This document shows positions 55,792 through 64,000 of a stretch of 64,000 bases of DNA, in pieces; position 1 is the stretch's first letter, and each line of letters opens with the position of its first letter. Location of the stretch: contig OY744522.1 in assembly GCA_963556195.1 (NCBI GenBank), positions 33,331,324-33,395,323 of the forward strand, read 5' to 3'. This DNA comes from Sepiola atlantica (lineage: Eukaryota; Mollusca; Cephalopoda; Sepiida; Sepiolidae). The notes beneath the pieces are model-generated. The model was not told where the DNA came from. It did no database searches and worked only from the letters and a program-made list of their open reading frames with translations. A program made the position numbers and the translations under genes.

Positions 55792-58658
55792 ACGGATTGG
55801 CCTCCTATTTTTTTTTTTTGTTGCCTTTCGTACTTGGTACCCTTTTTGGAATTTCGAATACAATCTTCCTCCTTTGAATGTTTTATACCTTAGTACGGAT
55901 TGGCCTCTTATTTTTTTTTTTTGTTGCCTTTCGTACTTGGTACCCTTTTTGGAATTTCGAATACAATCTTCCTCCTTTGAATGTTTTATACCTTAGTACG
56001 GATTGGCCTCTTATTTTTTTTTTTGTTGCCTTTCGTACTTGGTACCCTTTTTGGAATTTCGAATACAATCTTCCTCCTTTGAATGTTTTATACCTTAGTA
56101 CGGATTGGCCTCTTATTTTTTTTTTTGTTGCCTTTCGTACTTGGTACCCTTTTTGGAATTTCGAATACAATCTTCCTCCTTTGTATGTTTTATACCTTAG
56201 TACGGATTGGCTTCTTATTTTTTTTTTTGTTGCTTTTCGTACTTGGTACCCTTTTTGGAATTTCGAATACAATCTTCCTCCTTTGAATGTTTTATACATT
56301 AGTACGGATTGGCCTCTTATTTTTTTTTTTGTTGCCTTTCGTACTTGGTACCCTTTTTGGAATTTCGAATACAATCTTCCTCCTTTGAATGTTTTATACC
56401 TTAGTACGGATTGGCCTCTTATTTTTTTTTTTTGTTGCCTTTCGTACTTGGTACCCTTTTTGGAATTTCGAATACAATCTTCCTCCTTTGAATGTTTTAT
56501 ACCTTAGTACGGATTGGCCTCTTATTTTTTTTTTTGTTGCCTTTCGTACTTGGTACCCTTTTTGGAATTTCGAATACAATCTTCCTCCTTTGAATGTTTT
56601 ATACCTTAGTATGGATTGGCCTCTTATGTTTTTTTTTGTTGCCTTTCGTACTTGGTACCCTTTTTGGAATTTCGAATACAATCTTCCTCCTTTGTATGTT
56701 TTATACCTTAGTACGGATTGGCTTCTTATTTTTTTTTTTGTTGCTTTTCGTACTTGGTACCCTTTTTGGAATTTCGAATACAATCTTCCTCCTTTGAATG
56801 TTTTATACATTAGTACGGATTGGCCTCTTATTTTTTTTTTTGTTGCCTTTCGTACTTGGTACCCTTTTTGGAATTTCGAATACAATCTTCCTCCTTTGAA
56901 TGTTTTATACCTTAGTACGGATTGGCCTCTTATTTTTTTTTTTTGTTGCCTTTCGTACTTGGTACCCTCTTTGGAATTTCTGAATACAATCTTCCTCCTT
57001 TGAATGTTTTATACATTAGTACGGATTGGCCTCTTATTTTTTTTTTTGTTGCCTTTCGTACTTGGTACCCTTTTTGGAATTTCGAATACAATCTTCCTCC
57101 TTTGAATGTTTTATACATTAGTACGGATTGGCCTCTTATTTTTTTTTTTGTTGCCTTTCGTACTTGGTACCCTTTTTGGAATTTCGAATACAATCTTCCT
57201 CCTTTGAATGTTTTATACATTAGTACGGATTGGCCTCTTATTTTTTTTTTGTTGCCTTTCGTACTTGGTACCATTTTTGGAATTTCAAATACAATCTTCC
57301 TCCTTTTAATGTTTTATACCTTAGTACGGATTGGCCTCTTATTTTTTTTTTTGTTGCCTTTCGTACTTGGTACCCTTTTTGGAATTTCGAATACAATCTT
57401 CCTCCTTTGAATGGTTTATACCTTAGTACGGATTGGCCTCTTATTTTTTTTTTTGTTGCTTTTCGTACTTGGTACCCTTTTTTTGGAATTTCGAATACAA
57501 TCTTCCTCCTTTGAATGTTTTATACCTTAGTACGGATTGGCCTCTTATTTTTTTTTTTTGTTGCTTTTCGTACTTGGTTCCCTTTTTTTGGAATTTCGAA
57601 TACAATCTTCCTCCTTTGAATGTTTTATACCTTAGTACGGATTGGCTTCTTATTTTTTTTTTTTGTTGCTTTTCATACTTGGTTCCCTTTTTTTGGAATT
57701 TCGAATACAATCTTCCTCCTTTGAATGTTTTATACCTTAGTACGGATTGGCCTCTTATTTTTTTTTGTTGCTATTCGTACTTGGTACCCTTTTTTTGGAA
57801 TTTCGAATACAATCTTCCTCCTTTGAATGTTTTATACCTTAGTACGGATTGGCCTCTTATTTTTTTTTTTTGTTGCTTTTCGTACTTGGTTCCCTTTTTT
57901 TGGAATTTCGAATACAATCTTCCTCCTTTGAATGTTTTATACCTTAGTACGGATTGGCTTCTTATTTTTTTTTTTGTTGCCTTTCGTACTTGGTACCCTT
58001 TTTGGAATTTCGAATACAATCTTCCTCCTTTGAATGTTTTATACCTTAGTACGGATTGGCCTCTTATTTTTTTTTTGTTGCCTTTCGTACTTGGTAATCT
58101 TTTTGGAATTTCGAATACAATCTTCCTCCTTTGAATGTTTTATACCTTAGTACGGATTGGCCTCTTATTTTTTTTTTTGTTGCCTTTCGTACTTGGTAGC
58201 CTTTTTGGAATTTCGAATACAATCTTCCTCCTTTGAATGTTTTATACCTTAGTACGGATTGGCCTCTTATTTTTTTTTTTGTTGCCTTTCGTACTTGGTA
58301 GCCTTTTTGGAATTTCGAATACAATCTTCCTCCTTTGAATGTTTTATACCTTAGTACGGATTGGCCTCTTATTTTTTTTTTTGTTGCCTTTCGTACTTGG
58401 TACCCTTTTTGGAATTTCGAATACAATCTTCCTCCTTTGAATGTTTTATACCTTAGTACGGATTGGCCTCTTATTTTTTTTTTTGTTGCCTTTCGTACTT
58501 TGTACCCTTTTTGGAATTTCGAATACAATCTTCCTCCTTTGAATGTTTTATACCTTAGTACGGATTGGCCTCTTATATTTTTTTTTGTTGCTTTTCGTAC
58601 TTGGTACCCTTTTTGGAATTTCAAATACAATCTTCACCCTTTTGAATGTTTTATACTT
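55792..58658. repeat. 102-bp minisatellite, about 28 units, open in frame on both strands
   Basis: The unit runs GGATTGGCCTCTTATTT, a T-run of 8-12, GTTGCCTTTCGTACTTGGTA, CCC, TTTTTGGAATTTCGAATACA, ATCTTCCTCCTTTGAATG, TTTTATACCTTAGTAC. Since 102 is 34 codons, a plus frame (period motif VAFRTWYPFWNFEYNLPP) and a minus frame (FQKGYQVRKATKKK) stay open for up to 233 and 188 codons. The T-run length sets which plus frame continues. A five-unit block repeats with an offset of 511 bp. No promoter, splice site or codon bias supports translation. Confidence 0.95.
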
Positions 58659-58659
58659 T

Positions 58660-59640
58660 TCATGTAAACATCTCAACTGGCGATTTCTTCAATCAGAAAC
58701 AAGATCTACTCAACACAATTAGTATTTTTAGAAATCTCTATTTAATAGAAAATTATGTTTATATTTTTGTATATACAAAATTTGCTCCTAAACTAATGAA
58801 CTAATCATTATGAATTTTGCTAGGTGTAAGGGTGAGTAATGTGGGTTATATTAAGTTAAATTTAGTTTTATGAGGGAGTAGAATCCCTTATTGATATTTT
58901 AGCTACCTCTGATTTATGTGAAATTTTAACAATAGGTATTAGATATTATATCCATTAATAAATATTCCACAAACTTTTTTTTGGGGGGGGGGGGGGATGA
59001 GGATACTGTATTTAAAAGGTTTTTAGGGGGCATAATAACCTCCTGTTCGAAAATTAAACTATTTCAGATTTGCATTGAATTTGATCCATAGTCAGAGACC
59101 AATGAAGCAAGATTCTCTGAATTTCAATTTCTTCTTCAGAACCCTTAAATTTTAAGCATTTTCTAGAATCAAAATTATCTAATGGATTTTGATCCAAATT
59201 TGAGTAAGGATTCTAGCCATAAGGTTTAGTAGCATTATGTTTTGATTTTAATCTTTATAAGGAACAGTTTTGCACCACTTTTATAGTGGTGCAAAACTCT
59301 TCTGTTCAAGGGATTAATTTTATATATTCTTCTAGTTTTATATATATTTGCCAAATGTTTCTGATATTGAATTTGAGACACTGTTTGTTTTGAAACCTAT
59401 CCTATTTTATTTTCAGCACTTTAAAAATTTTATGTTTTTTTTTGTTTTTTTTTGTGTGCTGCTTTCAATGTATTTTATGTTTGATTGTTTGTAATATTTT
59501 CGAAGACAAAACAATTTGCTTAATAAATTATTTTCAATTAATCTCATCAAAATATGTTTTCTGTTCATTTAAATTTTTTTTCAGGAAATTCATATTAAAG
59601 TCAGTTTTCTATGTATTCTGCCTTTGTGCTACAGTATACC
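58660..59640. other. Unassigned AT-rich sequence with one perfect stem-loop
   Basis: GTTTTGCACCAC (59268-59279) and GTGGTGCAAAAC (59287-59298) form a 12-bp stem with a 7-nt loop. A G-run lies at 58983-58995. The 67-codon ORF at 59442-59645 is Phe/Cys-rich and not recognised. Confidence 0.6.
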
Positions 59641-59646
59641 ACTAAA

Positions 59647-59844
59647 GCAGTGGTTCTTAAACTTTTCACCGACCATTTGAACTCCTCAAGTTGGACTTCT
59701 TTCTTATTAACTATGCAAAAAAAGGAAATATAACATATATATAACCGTGCGACCGTCCGAGCTTATCATCCCTTCACTGATGAGAGCGAAAGCTCTAAAC
59801 GCTAGCGTATGTAGATAAAAATAATTTAATATTATTTATTTAAA

Positions 59845-59910
<66 letters not shown>
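59647..59910. mobile_element. Repeat ends: hAT-like CAGTGGTTCTTAAACT and a CTGATGAG motif
   Basis: CAGTGGTTCTTAAACTTTTC at 59647 has the form of a hAT-type terminal repeat; no opposite end was found. At 59777-59800 CTGATGA-GAGC-GAAA-GCTC-TAAAC has the order of a hammerhead ribozyme core, but the conserved GAAAC is TAAAC. It is followed by CGCTAGCG and a 56-bp (AT)n run (59852-59907). Confidence 0.45.
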
Positions 59911-60019
59911 GCAAGCATTGGTAAAAATAACAGAATTCGTCTGCTTAGTTATACCTTTTTTTATTTTTTTTCAATTTTTCTGATCAAAAAGATTAATAAA
60001 TTTCTCATAAGTTTCACGA

Positions 60020-60053
60020 ACGTTTTCGATTCTTCGTCGAATCATCCTCAGGT
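60020..60053 (-). other. Hammerhead-core-like motif
   Basis: On the minus strand CTGAGGA, a stem GATTC-GACGAA-GAATC, then GAAAACGTT. This is the same element order as at 32659 and 59777. No matching cleavage-site strand was found upstream, so it may be half of a ribozyme or a conserved repeat tail. Confidence 0.4.
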
Positions 60054-60526
60054 GTCAAAAGCAAATGAACAAAAAAGCTGGAGAAAGAAGAGAATTTTTT
60101 GCACGACCAATCAGAAGACACCTTAAGCTACAACCAGAAAGTTGTACTTTACTTCTCCAACCAGTTGAAGCGGAAACACGATAGAGTAAAGTTGACAGAA
60201 ATTCCTTCAAAAATTATATAAGGTAATCACAAAATGAGCAAACTCTTATTCATAGAAGATAGTCTCAAAATTATTTTGATATATAATATCTGAAATGTTA
60301 ATAATGTTTTAACGTCAGGCTTGTTTGCGAAACTTTTAATTTTACAGACACACGTATGTAAATAAGATGGCTCCGTTAAGGATGAGAGAAATACATAGCT
60401 AAAAGAGAGAGAGATTGGTGATTTGTTCAGTTAATTATAAATTACGGCTATGTTCTGCTTTATGGATGACATCATCCTTTTGTTACTTCAGCATCTATGA
60501 CGTCATAAAGGATCTCTTCCTGATAT

Positions 60527-60906
60527 TTATTTACTCCTCTGCAGGAGTTAGGCACAAGGCCAGTTTTATCTTACTCCCACAAGTAAGATGTGACCACAGC
60601 TTGGGTCGAGTAAGTGGGGTTAAAAGCCAGCGCTCGAGAGGTGAGCACTCTGGCCATTTAAAAATTGCCTGGGCAGCCCCGTCGGCATTCCCCGGTAGGG
60701 GCGCCTCAAGCAGTAAGCAATAAACTTACTCCTCCCCAAAGAGGGGAGGCAAAGCCTGGGAGGGTGGACCTCCTAGAACTGCACAGGACAAACCCACAGA
60801 CAGGTGGAATCAAGTCCCGAAGGACAAGACGACATCCGTCTATAGGGGTGCAGTATCCATCGGAACAGATACTACACTTACTTCCTAGCATGTGCCAGGT
60901 AAGTAT
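60527..60906 (-). mobile_element. U1/U2-chimeric SINE, copy 4 (long form)
   Basis: 380 bp on the minus strand, bounded by CTCTTCCTGATAT at 60514-60526 and 60907-60919 (15 bp if the shared AT is counted). Its 5' end is ATACTTACCTGGCA, identical to U1 snRNA nucleotides 1-14 (the 5' splice-site-pairing end). After CATGCTAGGAAGTA it joins the U2-SINE at AGTGTAGTATCTGTTCC, so the usual GGCCTTTTGGCTAAGATC head is replaced. The rest is the long-subfamily body, ending GAGGAGTAAATAA. The precise duplication next to U1 nucleotide 1 shows the chimera was inserted as one cDNA. Confidence 0.88.
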
Positions 60907-61030
60907 CTCTTCCTGATATCTGCAACCTGTTTTAATGAATTATGTCATTTGCCTGGTTTCTTCCAACTTTGTTTAGCGACGTCATCCATTGTGTATGGGA
61001 ACAAACAAACATACAACAAGCAAGTATTTA

Positions 61031-61294
61031 TCTACTCCCCACAGAGTAAAAGTGGGGTTTTGATAAGTCAGCACTCCAGAGGAAGAGCGCCTATTACCTT
61101 TAAAGTAAGCAATAAACTTACTCCTCCCCAAAGAGGGGAGGCAAAGCCTGGGAGGGTGGACCTCCTAGAACTGCACAGGACAAACCCATAGACAAGCGTA
61201 AATCAAGCCCTGAAGGCCAAGACAATACCTGTCTATGGGGTGCAGTATCCATCGGAACAGATACTACACTTTGATCCCGACCAAACGGCCAAAG
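61031..61294 (-). mobile_element. U2-headed SINE, copy 5 (internally deleted)
   Basis: The minus-strand head CTTTGGCCGTTTGGTCGGGA (61294) is a mutated U2 5' end, then TCAAAGTGTAGTATCTG. The body matches the other copies to about 61105. The 3' third is reduced and diverged (GTGGGGTTTTGATAAGTCAG). Its promoter side abuts a 59-bp (AT)n run. No clear target duplication. Confidence 0.8.
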
Positions 61295-61307
61295 CAACAT
61301 TCACAAA

Positions 61308-61312
<5 letters not shown>

Positions 61313-61371
<59 letters not shown>
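61313..61371. repeat. (AT)n microsatellite
   Basis: About 29 uninterrupted AT dinucleotides; the overlapping ORF reads YIYIYI and is not a gene. Confidence 0.95.
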
Positions 61372-61378
<7 letters not shown>

Positions 61379-61379
61379 T

Positions 61380-62650
61380 TTGTTACATATTTGTCCGTCG
61401 CTTGATTTAAAAAAAAAAAAAAACGCTGATATCTGTACCTCTTATTCTCTAAATAATGGGTTACATACAATTTGAGTGCAGAATCAGAAAAAGAAAACAT
61501 ACAATTTTACATAAGAATGCCACATTCTATCAAAATTGTTCCAAAACTAGAAAAACGCTGGAGAAATTAATGAAATTTTGGTAGTCAATTGGTTCGTGAA
61601 TTCAAGTAAGTAATTTTTACATATAATTATGTTAATTTTGAACCCCGAATTTCAGAGTTTTAAATTGTTATAACTTTTGAACCACTAGGGATATTTGCAT
61701 AATTCAAACAGTTTTGAACTCCATTTACTGAGGGTTTTTTAACTACCATGATTAAATAACAATAATCTAACATTTTAAAAATCAATTGGGAATGCTAATT
61801 TTTGTATAAATAATCAATATGCTGGTTTAAATCACTTTGAGAGAGATGACACATACATCTATGGCTTAGGGTGGTGGTCCTTTCACCAACTGTATGAGAT
61901 TGGCCCTGCTTTGTGAACAGGTGTGCAACTTCATATGATGCAGTCGGGATCAGTTGGTCAATTAGCGACCAACTTACCATCTTCATCAGATCAGACTCTC
62001 TTCAATTTGAATTTATTCAGCTTTGTTTCTTCGTACTGTTCACAGGGTAGATTTATTTAAGTTTTCCTATAGTTTTGCTGGTACAAAACTTGTGTTGTTC
62101 AATAAGACAACCTTTCTAACAACCGATTTCCATGGCCAATAGCTCTCTTCCCGAGAGTCAAATGCTTAAACTGTAGAAGAAAAAAATAACGAAATAATCT
62201 TTTAACAGAGATGTCGCCAAGATCAAGTCCAAATGGAAGAGAAAAAAAACCGTCTCTCTCAACTGTATAAAAAAAAAACGTCGTTCAGTTCAACATAAAA
62301 AAAAATCCAGCACTATTCACTTCTTTCGCTTTCCAATCCCACGTTCAGAACGATCTCCTCGAAAACTCACTGAATCTTCACTTTCGCTCTCTTATTGAAA
62401 AAAAATGCGACGCATGCAAATCAACTTAATTTGCATGAATCTCTCACTCGACACAGCTGCCCGGATTTTCAAATAAAAACCTTATTTGACTTTCTGACAC
62501 CTTTCTCCTCCCACTCCTCTTTCTTTTTTGTCGTCAGTAAGCGTTTTCGAGTTCGCCCCACACACACAGCATACCAGACGCTGCTTCTTTGAACGGCGCC
62601 GACAAGTGTCTGCATCTACGTCAATCGGCCGCTCTCTGTTACATAAACAC
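61380..62650. other. No gene recognised
   Basis: AT-rich sequence, then a less AT-rich part from 62330. Two oppositely oriented octamer sites (ATGCAAAT at 62413 and ATTTGCAT at 62430) and a CA run are present. No supported ORF. Confidence 0.45.
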
Positions 62651-62651
62651 C

Positions 62652-63022
62652 TCAGCTTGACATTCTCAGACAACATGAACTGAAATAAGTACATAGAAGA
62701 TGCTGCCAAATCTGCTGCAAAAGAGATAGGCTCCCTCTACAAGGCTAGAAAACTTCTCACATCTGCCAGTATCCTATATATCTATAAAGCCATCATTCAC
62801 CTGTGTATGGAGCATTGTTGCCACATCAAGGCTGGTGCATCAACCACGAGCCTCTCTCACTTCGATAGGATGCAAAAAAGAATTTCTAACCTAATAGGGC
62901 CCGTACTGTCTGCCAAGCTCTAGCCTCGGTTGCATCACCACAGTGTTGTTTGTTTTACAAGTACTTCCATGGAATGTGTTCCGATGAACTTACTGCATTT
63001 TTACCACCTAAACATAATATGC
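62652..63022 (+). pseudogene. Decayed 3' part of the jockey-like LINE
   Basis: It aligns with residues about 795-925 of the 21205-24174 protein. Recognisable pieces are YIEDAAKSAAKEIGSLYKAR, ILYIYKAII, MEHCCHIKAGASTTSLS and LIGPVLSAKL. It has in-frame stops (after NMN and after AKL) and frameshifts near 62930. It is about 75 percent identical at the DNA level by eye. No endonuclease or RT active site, no poly(A) tail. Confidence 0.85.
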
Positions 63023-63042
63023 CTCATATGATTAGCTATAAA

Positions 63043-63084
63043 CTAACCCAAAGAAGGTAAAGCCTGGGAGAATGGACCTCTTAG
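63043..63084 (-). mobile_element. U2-SINE body fragment (copy 6), cut by an LTR
   Basis: CCAAAGAAGGTAAAGCCTGG then GAGAATGGACCTCTTAG parallels CCCCAAAGAGGGGAGGCAAA, GCCTGGGAGGGTGGACCTCTTAG at 15062-15104. It breaks exactly where the LTR TGTGACAAAG begins. The remainder should lie beyond the window if the LTR is a simple insertion. Confidence 0.7.
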
Positions 63085-64000
63085 TGTGACAAAGTAGCCG
63101 GGGCCGATGAGGATCGGGTATCCTAGTTACGCGCTAGTATGCATCTTAGTGATGATGCTAGACCCTGCGTAGAAACGAAGTGGAGATATGGAGCTAGTAC
63201 ATATATTCGACGTGAAATCGGCTATCAAAACAGGGCTGGTTCCAGGCGTCGAGATGTCTACGAAAAGCCATGTAATTGTCAAACTTGATCGCCGTTGCAA
63301 CGGACCAGATGTTTCCGAGAATTTAGCAAAATCTCTAATCAGCAAATGCTAAATAAAAATCAACAAAAAGACATATGATCAGATGAATCAGTAACAAGCC
63401 TTGAATCAGGCGAAGCCGGTGGTCTGAGCTGACTGGACAAGATAATCATCTAAACTTGTCGGTATTAATTAGGGCAGACGACCTCTGCCCCACAGTGAAA
63501 GAAAAAGAGTATTTGTTTTATCACCACTCTAAAAACCAGAGAGAGAGAAATTCATTTATTGGTGTCATGCAAATAAAATTAATTTCCTTAAGTTTTGGTG
63601 GACTGGAAACCCTCCTCTATGCACCCATCCCCAAACCCTGAGAGAGGAAGAAACACAGAGAGAGGGATGGGAGAAGAGGAGGTTTAGCGATGGACATTTT
63701 CAATAAGAGAAAGTACGTTTTGCGAGAACGAGGAGAGGAGAGAACAAAAGAGGCCACCAAACGAGAAGGTCGGCGGTTGGCCTTCTCGTGCCGAGGATGA
63801 AACGTGTCAACTGAAGTATTCTCACCATCGTTTTCCTTAGATAAGTTAACTTGTGACTAAATAATCATTGTAGACGAATTCACACACACACACACAGACA
63901 ACGAAATAGCTTAGCACAAAAGAAATTTACCATACGATAGACATTAATTCAACGTAAAATCAATTCTTTTCTTTTTATTGTTATTAATAATTATTCTGTC
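63085..64000 (+). mobile_element. LTR (family 1, copy 3), truncated by the window edge
   Basis: It begins TGTGACAAAGTAGCC and shares GATCGGGTATCCT, GAAGTGGAGATAT and the GACATTAAT(T/C)(C/T)AA(C/T)GTAAAATCAATT region with copies 1 and 2. About 200-250 bp of the expected 1.16 kb lies beyond position 64000, as does any internal region. It is more diverged from copies 1 and 2 than those are from each other. Confidence 0.8.

Noticed and set aside
59777..59800. A complete, active hammerhead ribozyme
   Set aside because: The catalytic GAAA is TAAA and I could not pair stem I with an upstream cleavage site.

Overview
The window is non-coding-rich, AT-rich animal nuclear DNA. Evidence for a metazoan is the U2 and U1 snRNA-derived retroposons, the 5S rRNA-derived fragments, an APE-type LINE with a poly(A) tail, LTR elements, hairpin MITEs and an intron-containing gene. 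The 5S fragments and the style of the repeats suggest a lophotrochozoan, plausibly a mollusc. That is an inference I cannot test here. Only two long, clean protein-coding ORFs exist: a non-LTR retrotransposon polyprotein (21205-24174) and a host-like DEAH-family helicase (27985-30861).

Left third (1-24.5 kb). Three large palindromic (fold-back) elements lie in a row, and each has been split by later insertions. Palindrome A (about 672-5790) contains a hairpin MITE, a 1.3 kb LTR with a TCTG target duplication, a fragment of a zinc-ribbon (ISXO2/Merlin-like) transposase and a copy of a second repeat family. Palindrome B (about 6971-13631) contains a 5.4 kb insertion holding a broken BEL/Pao-type pol on the minus strand and a 28-unit, 94-bp tandem array. 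Palindrome C (15306-24466, TA-flanked) is split first by a solo LTR (16977-18471), which is itself split by a U2-snRNA-derived SINE (17803-18128), and second by a LINE of about 4.6 kb (19670-24283).

Middle (24.5-39.9 kb). A 31-bp minisatellite of about 84 units abuts the 5' side of the helicase gene, and a second array of the same unit lies at 37.9-38.4 kb. Around them are a duplicated block carrying a conserved 24-codon ORF and a splice donor (30.9 and 34.8 kb), a 19-unit 32-bp array, hairpin elements, a LINE 3' remnant, a dispersed repeat whose end resembles the LINE tail, and two tRNA-like SINEs.

Right part (39.9-64 kb). Three large minisatellites dominate: 76 bp with a 760-bp higher-order period, 28 bp with 111-bp and 2,002-bp higher-order copies, and 102 bp that stays open in frame on both strands. 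Between them lie U2-headed SINEs, two 5S-rRNA-derived fragments, motifs resembling half of a hammerhead ribozyme core, a decayed LINE 3' end, and a third LTR inserted into a U2-SINE at the right edge.

The most unusual system seen is a SINE family with a U2 snRNA 5' head, at least six copies here. One copy (60527-60906) begins instead with the exact 5' end of U1 snRNA and is bounded by a 13-15 bp target duplication. SINEs and LTRs are nested in both orders, so both families were active over the same period.
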